DNA of 64,000 bases, from NCBI RefSeq assembly GCF_018446385.1, contig NC_056001.1, forward strand, positions 6,219,600 to 6,283,599. The letters are read 5' to 3'. The notes beneath the pieces are model-generated. The model did not search any database. It worked only from the letters and a program-made list of their open reading frames with translations, and was not told the origin of the DNA. Position 1 is the stretch's first letter, and each line of letters opens with the position of its first letter. The translations under genes and the position numbers were made by a program. Positions 57,901-64,000 of this stretch are shown one piece after another. Source of the DNA: Zingiber officinale. Taxonomy: Eukaryota; Streptophyta; Magnoliopsida; Zingiberales; Zingiberaceae.

Positions 57901-58101
57901 ATCGCACGTGCGCCGCAGCTCCCCGCTGCGATCACCCTTGCCGATGATGCTCTCACTCTGATGAATCTCGACCGTTCATCAACCGAGACAAAAAAATCCC
58001 CGCCTCTATTTAAGCCCGATTGCGTACCCCGCCCACCATCCACTCACTCGAAAGGCTCCAAATCAAGCCGTTCCGGTTCAGACTCGTTCCACAGGGCAGC
58101 A
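57901..58101 (+). promoter_or_regulatory. Promoter and 5' UTR of the patatin-like gene
   Basis: G-box CACGTG at 57905-57910 and a TATA box (TATTTAAG, 58007-58014) about 90 bp before the ATG at 58102. The TATA position means that an in-frame ATG at 57961 lies upstream of transcription and is not the start. Confidence 0.7.
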
Positions 58102-59683
58102 ATGGCGTCGCCGTCGCCTGCGGTTGAGACGGCCATGGACCTCGATAAGCTTAGCTACGAGATTTTCTCCATCCTCGAAAGCAAGTTTCTCTTCGGTTAT
58201 GATGATCCCCCTAATCTCCTCCTCTCCTCGGCCACCTTCCCCGACGGCGGCCCTCGCCCTCTGCCGCCGGCTGCCGCCTCCGAAGGCAGGGTACGAATCC
58301 TTTCCGTCGACGGAGGAGGACGCCCCGCCGACGCCCTCCTTGCTGCCGCCTCCCTCGCACGCCTCGAGTCCTCCCTCCGCCGCCTCTCCGGCGATCCCTC
58401 AGCGCGCGTAGCCGATTTCTTCGACGTCGCCGCCGGCTCCGGCGCCGGAGGAGTTCTCGCGGCCATGCTCTTCGCCTGCGGCCCAGATGGGCGCTCCCTG
58501 CTCTCCGCCGCCGACGCCCTGGGGCTCCTCCTAGCGAAGAGCGGCCGGTCGTCGTTCGCGGACGCGAGGCGCGGCCCGCTCGCTTGGTGGAGGCCGCGCG
58601 GAGCCGCTGGGGTGTTCCGGAAGGTTTTAGGCAACGCCACGCTGCGGGACACCGTGAAGCCGCTTCTGGTGCCGTGCTTCGACCTGGCGACGGGGGCGCC
58701 GTTCCTCTTCTCGCGCGCGGACGCGGTGGAGGGGGACGCGTACGATTTCCCGCTGCGGCAGGTCTGCGCCGCCACGTGCGCAGCGGGGACGGCGCCGGTG
58801 GAAATGCGGTCTGCGGACGGAAAGACCCGAATCACAGCCATTGGCGGCGGCGTCTCGATGAGCAACCCTGCGGCCGCGGCCATCAGCCACGTACTCAACA
58901 ACAAATGCGAGTTCCCGTTCGCCGACGGGATGAAGGACCTCATGGTGCTCTCCCTCAGTAGCACCATCGCCGGCGGCATCGGCAAAGAAGTAGATCCGCG
59001 AAGGAGGAGGCTGGTTCCGTCGCTGGCGGAACTCCTCCGGATTGCAGGCGAAGGCGTCGCCGATGTGGTACGGACAACATCCTCTCTCTATGTCCGTCGC
59101 TCCATTGTTTTCCTTCTAATAGATCCGCTCATTAATTAAAGATTTAAAGCCCCCCAATTGGCTGAAGGGCTATCATCATAATTCGACCGTTAAAATTCCA
59201 AAAAATAATTTTTGTCAGGTGGACCAAGCAATCGCGATGTCATTCGGACAAAACAGGGCTGACAATTACGTGAGGATTCAGGTAAAAGTTAAACGCTATT
59301 AATATCACGAATTATGAAATTCAATATAATTTATCGAATTAATTTAATTAAATCTTTCTCAGGGCAACGGATTCGAATTACATGATCGCGAGGATATTCA
59401 AAAAACAAGAGACAGCGGCAAATTGCTGAGCTTGTTGGAGAAACAATTGTCGCAGAAGAACGTGGAATCGTTATTATTTCGAGGGAAGAAAATCTCGGAG
59501 CAAACCAACGCTGAGAAGCTCGACCGGTTCGCCGGTTCGCTGGTCAAGGAAGACCAGCGGAGGGGCAACAGCCAAATTCCCAACGTGGTACTGAAGCAGG
59601 TGGCGACGCCGAGGACTTCCTCCACCGCCGGCGTCGCCGCCACGAGGGAGGTAGCACCAGCGAGGACATCCATATCGTGTTAA
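58102..59683 (+). CDS. Group III patatin-like protein (pPLAIII, PLP6/7/8-like), three exons
   Basis: Exons 58102-59067, 59219-59281 and 59363-59683 encode 449 residues. Patatin-related acyl hydrolases release fatty acids from membrane lipids; the pPLAIII group affects cell elongation and lignification. The oxyanion-type loop is RILSVDGGGRPAD (about 65-77). The nucleophile elbow is G112-S-G-A-G116, so GxGxG replaces GxSxG. The usual D-G-G/A motif is I-G-G-G (247-250), so Asp is also missing. SMSNPAAAAI and LSLSSTIAGGIGKEV complete the fold. Exon 3 encodes a C-terminal LLEKQL region and a VVLKQ tail ending in Cys. The first exon is GC-rich and the later ones AT-rich, as common in monocot genes. 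Likely a non-canonical or inactive lipase. Confidence 0.9.
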
Positions 59684-60770
59684 TTAATTTTACTCAAAAA
59701 ATGGGGGAAAAAAAGAGAAAAAAAAAACGCATAGATCTTTTAGGAAAAAAATAAGAGACGAAGGCTGTGTAACCGATGAACGTGAATGACTTTGTACATC
59801 TATTTAGTTGGATTCTGAACGTGTTTATATTGAAAATTTATGCGACGATCATCCTCGATGAATCGAAAATTGTAAAATTAAAAAGAAAAAAGACGAATTT
59901 TTTCTCCAAAAACTATATTGAGCGGAACAAAACTTCAGTAAAAAAAAACACCAACTATTCCATTATTCAGATAATTCAGTATCTTAAACTCAGCGACAGT
60001 AGCAAGGCGATGCCAATTTGGAAAGTTGCGAGATCTTTGTCCTCTCCGTGGGCCCCTCCTCCGCAATTGGCGGTACGAGTGGACAAGAGGTGGGACCCAA
60101 GTTTCGCCGACCAGCGAGGGTGTTAGCGCGGTTGTCAGTTGTGAAAAGCTACGCCTCTGCGCGTGTGCCTTTTTTCTTGATCGTCTTTTGTCCGCTCCGC
60201 GACTTTCGGGCAACGAGAGGTCGTAATCAGTATTATGATCATGATTAATTCGGTTAATAATCCTTCATTTTTCATCCCCCCAAAAAATCACCTGGCAATT
60301 ATCACTGCAGCGATCTTAAATTCTCAGTAAAACAGGGACGATCCAATTAATTAACCCTACGGGCTACGGGGATGCATCAAATGAATCGAGTAAAGGAACA
60401 AGTAGGTTTAGTTAGATTGCTTTTGGTCAATGAATAAAGTGGATGATTATCTTGTGGGGTCACCGACACCGCCATGCAATTAGAATCAAACACGTGGTTG
60501 CCGCCCTGAGATTTTATTGAGCGACGGGGAGATTTTTGGGCCTCAATTTCATTGTGGGCTGCAGCACATGTCCGACCCAACTATATCTTATCGGATTGGA
60601 TCTTTCGTAAGTTCGGATCTATTTCGACCCGCTTGGTGGCTGCCTGGTGGATGGAGTGCGATAGGCGATCCTATACTAACTCCTAAGCTTTCGGTTCGTG
60701 CTCGCGCGCCAGTAACTCTCTCGTCGGCGGTAGGTTTTGCCATTGGGTTTCTTCCCACGGAAGGTTTCTA
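59684..60770. other. Intergenic region, no gene supported
   Basis: Follows the patatin-like gene. 60000-60200 and 60500-60770 are GC-richer islands with promoter-like composition, the latter leading into a candidate exon. Nothing else is recognised. Confidence 0.5.
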
Positions 60771-60780
60771 ATGAAAGGCG

Positions 60781-60901
60781 ATGGGTTTGTCGTTCCGGAG
60801 GTTCACTCCCTCCGCCGCATCGGCGTCGAGTCGAGCCCTGGCCTGTGAGCAGCACGCCATTGATGAATACTATGATGAAAAAAGGGACATCAAAGAGTGG
60901 T
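60781..60901 (+). other. Candidate first exon of an unidentified gene
   Basis: ATG at 60781 opens a 40-codon frame, MGLSFRRFTPSAASASSRAL followed by an acidic stretch with DEYYDEKRDIKEW. It runs to GAGTG followed by GTAAAG, a plausible donor. The start is Arg/Ser/Ala-rich without acidic residues, like a mitochondrial or plastid presequence. It is preceded by a GC-rich leader and an overlapping out-of-frame ATG at 60771. The next exon could not be linked, so this is speculative. Confidence 0.25.
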
Positions 60902-62419
60902 AAAGAGGGGCTAGAGATCCACAAATTGGGGTTCGCAGAATATTGTGTCTCAACTTTCTAAAAGGGGATGCAGGCAGGTATCAGGTGCTATTGTTTGAAC
61001 TGTCAATTCATTCTAATGTTTAGGGTTTAACTCAATTTTGCCTTTTGGAACATAATTATCTAGGAAATTGTAATATGTCATCATAACCTATTTGGCTGAT
61101 CAGGTTTTGTGAGAAGTCCTCGCGTTGCTGAGTTGTCTCGAAGTAACTCAAGTCTGGCGGATGAAGTCTTAATTAGCTAAGAGCAGAAAAAAAGGTTTTT
61201 GGACTTCAATTATCAAGTAGACGTCAAGTATTCTTAGGTTTATAAAGACTAATTTATGACCCTTACTTTTTTGTCCTATATTAGACACTTTTGGATATAG
61301 ACATATTCTCAAAGCTATTTTCTTTAAGAATGTGAAGATTAAGTACATTATACAATTAGGAAAATAAGATTTTTATTTTGCATCATGTATGGGCGCATAC
61401 CTTTTTGCCATCCCTCAAGCTTTAAATTTGTCACTAGAACATTTAGAGATTTTTCAATTGTAAACGACCATTTGCTTCTACCAATAATTTTTCTCAAAGG
61501 AAGATGACTAGTTTCCATGTATAATTGGTGTGCAATGTTGTCATTTCTTCTATCAGGTGATATAAGTATCATTCATGTAGCAGTAGGGATGTCAAGGTTA
61601 GATGTAGGATCCAAGATCTTGGAGGGTTCTAGTAGGGTGGGACAACAGAGTCCTGATGAGTGATTGTAATTGGCTCATATTGTAGATTTCTACTAAGGTT
61701 TGCATTGACTAACTTTCTGGTGTCATTCGTTTTTTCCACTAGTCATTGTCAAATAACTAATTTATCTTGGCAGCTCTACTTTGTTTTTATGTAAACTTTG
61801 TGTTAATGAAGTTGTATTCATTACCAATAAATGTTGCGCGTTATTTAGTCTACATTTGCTTCTAAATCCTAGATCTTAATGTTTCATTTCAGTTATTGCT
61901 TCTCTTAATATTTTTGAATGCTTTATTATTTCAGATATCTCGAAGTTGTTGGTCAAATAGTTACACGTGTTCCTGCACAACTATGGTTAATATTTTCCAT
62001 CAGATATTCGTGTAGGACTAGGATTAGTTGATGCAAGATGCATTACTGAGTTTTTTTAGTTCTTAAAGAATTGATTGTAATTTTTCATCACGGATAGGTT
62101 TTTGTTGTTTTCTTATCCAGCTCTTGTTTTGGTTGTGTGCATATCTAGTTTCCTTGGTGATCTCGTACACATGCAACAATGCTTGGGTCCAAAAGTTAAG
62201 CTTTCCTGTCTCATCTGCTACATTGGTGAATTGCTTATGTTAGTTGTGTTTTGCAGTTTTACCACTGGAGCTTGATTATAGACTCAAAAACCATTTGCTC
62301 TTCTCAAGAAATTTAAATAGAGTATGGTACTCTTAAACTGCATATGCGCCACCATGAAGTTGAGCTGTATGTTCCCTCCTCCAATTCTCTTGATGTTAAC
62401 CGAGTTACTATATTGCAGT

Positions 62420-62731
62420 ATTGTTTTATCATTACATGGTGTACTCTTGTATTAGTTTCCATTTCAAGCCCAAAACATGTCTGGTTGTTGAGAACAATGT
62501 CAGTTGATGAAAGTGGCAAAGTTGTAAACTTTGACTACAATAAACGGTATGTTGGATCATGTTCTGTAGGAGCTGCCGCTATTATTTTATTCTACAAGTA
62601 AGCAATTTTGTTGTTGATTCACCAACAATCAAGTTGCGCATTTTGCTGGTCTGGGATACAATGCTGCTACCTGTATTCTTTATTAACGATGGAATTCAAA
62701 ATTGCAGCTTCCAATATATACCATTAAAGTA
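62420..62731 (+). other. Candidate terminal exons of an unidentified gene
   Basis: 62420-62598 is open with SPKHVWLLRTMSVDESGK, then FDYNKRYVGSCSVGAAAIIL. It ends at AA before GTAAGC. Splicing to 62707-62731 after TTGCAG would finish with FQYIPLK and a stop. There is one hydrophobic segment at each side. No family recognised. 60902-62419 contains possible exons (for example around 61936-61985 and 62257-62320), but no consistent model. Confidence 0.25.
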
Positions 62732-63198
62732 GCATGTGGGGGTAACCACCATCTGTTACCAAGCTATTGCTACAGTTCATTTGTGGGTAAGATGAAACGT
62801 AAATATATAAAATATGTTTGTTTGATTTTTTTTTAAAAAACAAGAGGTTAGAGGAAATGCTACTGAATTCTATTCAACTCTACATTTGTTGGTTTTATTG
62901 GAATGCTGCTTATTTGAGTATTGTTTATTTACAGTCGATGATTTGCAAATGAGTTTCAATTATTATTTTTTTTAAAAAAGGAGTTTGCATGGATTACGAG
63001 TACCACGCAATTTTGTTATTAGAGGCCATAGTAGATACAATAAAATGTGTTTCTACTTCTCACGTTGTTACAGTGTATTGTGGAAATGGCTATTTTACAT
63101 GCCCCTCAATGTATTAGTAAAATGAGAACAAATATAGAAGAAAAGCTCCAATCACTTCAAGCGTCATTCTATAATCAGCTGCCTCCATCAATTCGATA
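62732..63198. other. AT-rich spacer, no gene seen
   Basis: Only short frames and homopolymer runs. No repeat structure noticed. Confidence 0.5.
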
Positions 63199-63208
63199 AT
63201 AATCAACT

Positions 63209-63704
63209 AGGGGTGTCAAAAATGAACCCGACCCGACGACCCAACCCGAGTCGACCCGAAAAAAATCAGGTTCGGGTTGGGCATTTTCGGGTTCGGGTCG
63301 GGTTCGGGTTGGAGGGTTGAAGAGTAAAAAAATTTCGGGTTGGGTCGGGTTGGGTTCGGGTTGACCCGGGTTGGCTTAAATATAGGGTTTTGTGGGTCTT
63401 TTTGGGGTTAAATCAAATTTTATTTTAAAAATTTTGATGTTTTTATGTATATTAATATCATATTTGTATGATAATGATGGAGTATTGAGATAAAAGTGGA
63501 GAATTATAGGGAAAATAGCCCAAAAAAGTCGTTTTGAATCGGATTTTCGGGTTATATGGGTCGGGTTCGGGTTGATCGGGTTGGTCGGGTTCGGGTTCGG
63601 GTTGAGGTGTTTTGGGTTGAACTCGGGTTCGGGTTGGGTTAAAAAAAAAAAAAAAAAGCTCAACCCGACCCAACCCGACCCGACCCACCCGAATTGACAC
63701 CCCT
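63209..63704. mobile_element. Non-autonomous TIR element rich in GGGTT-type repeats (496 bp)
   Basis: TIRs AGGGGTGTCAA and TTGACACCCCT, flanked by perfect direct repeats ATAATCAACT (63199-63208, 63705-63714). Both arms are made of GGGTTCGGGTTGGG-like units and their complement, so the whole element can fold back. A run of 17 A lies near 63641-63657. No transposase. Repeat length suggests hAT- or MULE-type mobilisation, undecided. Confidence 0.8.
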
Positions 63705-63730
63705 ATAATCAACTGTTATTCGAGCTTCAT

Positions 63731-63910
63731 GGTGGCAAAAGATGAATATGCTCGTCTCCAGTTCTTCCGTCAATCCGTCTCAGGTTAATACGGAGAAGGT
63801 AAATCATGTGCGACTACTAGTCTTTGGAATAGTGATTAACACATAAGGGAGGTATTTACCTCGGCTATGCCGAGATTTGAACCCCATACCTCATGGTGAC
63901 AACATCTCAT
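63731..63910 (-). mobile_element. SINE, 180 bp, 9-bp TSD GAGCTTCAT
   Basis: GAGCTTCAT at 63722-63730 and 63911-63919. Best-preserved copy of the family here. Minus strand: head with GTATGGGGTTCAAATCTCGG (B-box-like GGTTCAAATCT), body GAGGTAAATACC...GATTTACCTTCTCCGT, end CATATTCATCTTTTGCC. Confidence 0.8.
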
Positions 63911-64000
63911 GAGCTTCATACTTTATATGACAATTTACAAAGGACGAACGGAGATTTTTGAATTGATCAAAAGTGCATACTATTTCAGTATTTATCAAAT

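Noticed and set aside
57961..58101. Upstream in-frame start for the patatin-like protein
   Set aside because: The TATA box at 58007-58014 lies after that ATG, so it would not be in the transcript; the start at 58102 gives a normal N terminus.

Overview
This is a transposon-rich nuclear segment from a flowering plant, most likely a monocot. That inference rests on GC-rich exons in an otherwise AT-rich background, plant-specific retrotransposon lineages, an Au-type SINE and spliced plant genes. No plastid, mitochondrial or prokaryotic operon structure is visible.

Layout. 1-3547 is the 5' half of a minus-strand Copia-type LTR retrotransposon (gag, primer site, 1.37-kb LTR), inserted in the gag of a minus-strand Ty3/Tat element (3548-5347). 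From about 5.5 kb to 32.7 kb lies one ancient plus-strand Copia relic, recognisable by decayed gag, protease, integrase, RT and RNase H pieces. It is broken by a solo LTR (5944-7800), a pol-less LTR element (7813-15308) that carries another solo LTR (10905-13462), two TRIMs, a TIR element, a complete 8.7-kb pol-less element with a TSD (21295-30036), and a Tat solo LTR (31103-31995). From 32768 to 50472 a Tourist/Harbinger-like element contains SINE sequence, and that SINE sequence is split by a 16.2-kb CACTA transposon (33791-50003) with a matching CCA target duplication. The CACTA carries an apparently intact TnpA, a broken TnpD, a GC-rich foreign-looking exon fragment inside a 5'-UTR intron, and a 7-kb array of 17 fold-back modules.

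The genic part is 52.5-63 kb on the plus strand. It holds a nine-exon ARV1 gene (ER lipid/sterol homeostasis; 245 aa), with a SINE in one intron, and a three-exon group III patatin-like gene (449 aa) lacking both canonical catalytic residues. Weak candidate exons of an unidentified gene follow. The last 800 bases hold a TIR element rich in GGGTT-type repeats and another SINE.

The host genes do not form an operon. The mobile elements interact by nesting: at least a dozen insertions can be ordered from their target-site duplications. The most unusual signals are (i) LTR promoters preceded by arrays of hairpins whose stems covary and of palindromes whose core differs by family, (ii) a similar palindrome array plus TATA-like box inside an element ahead of a non-pol ORF, (iii) the fatty-acyl-AMP-ligase-like fragment in the CACTA, and (iv) the CACTA fold-back array.
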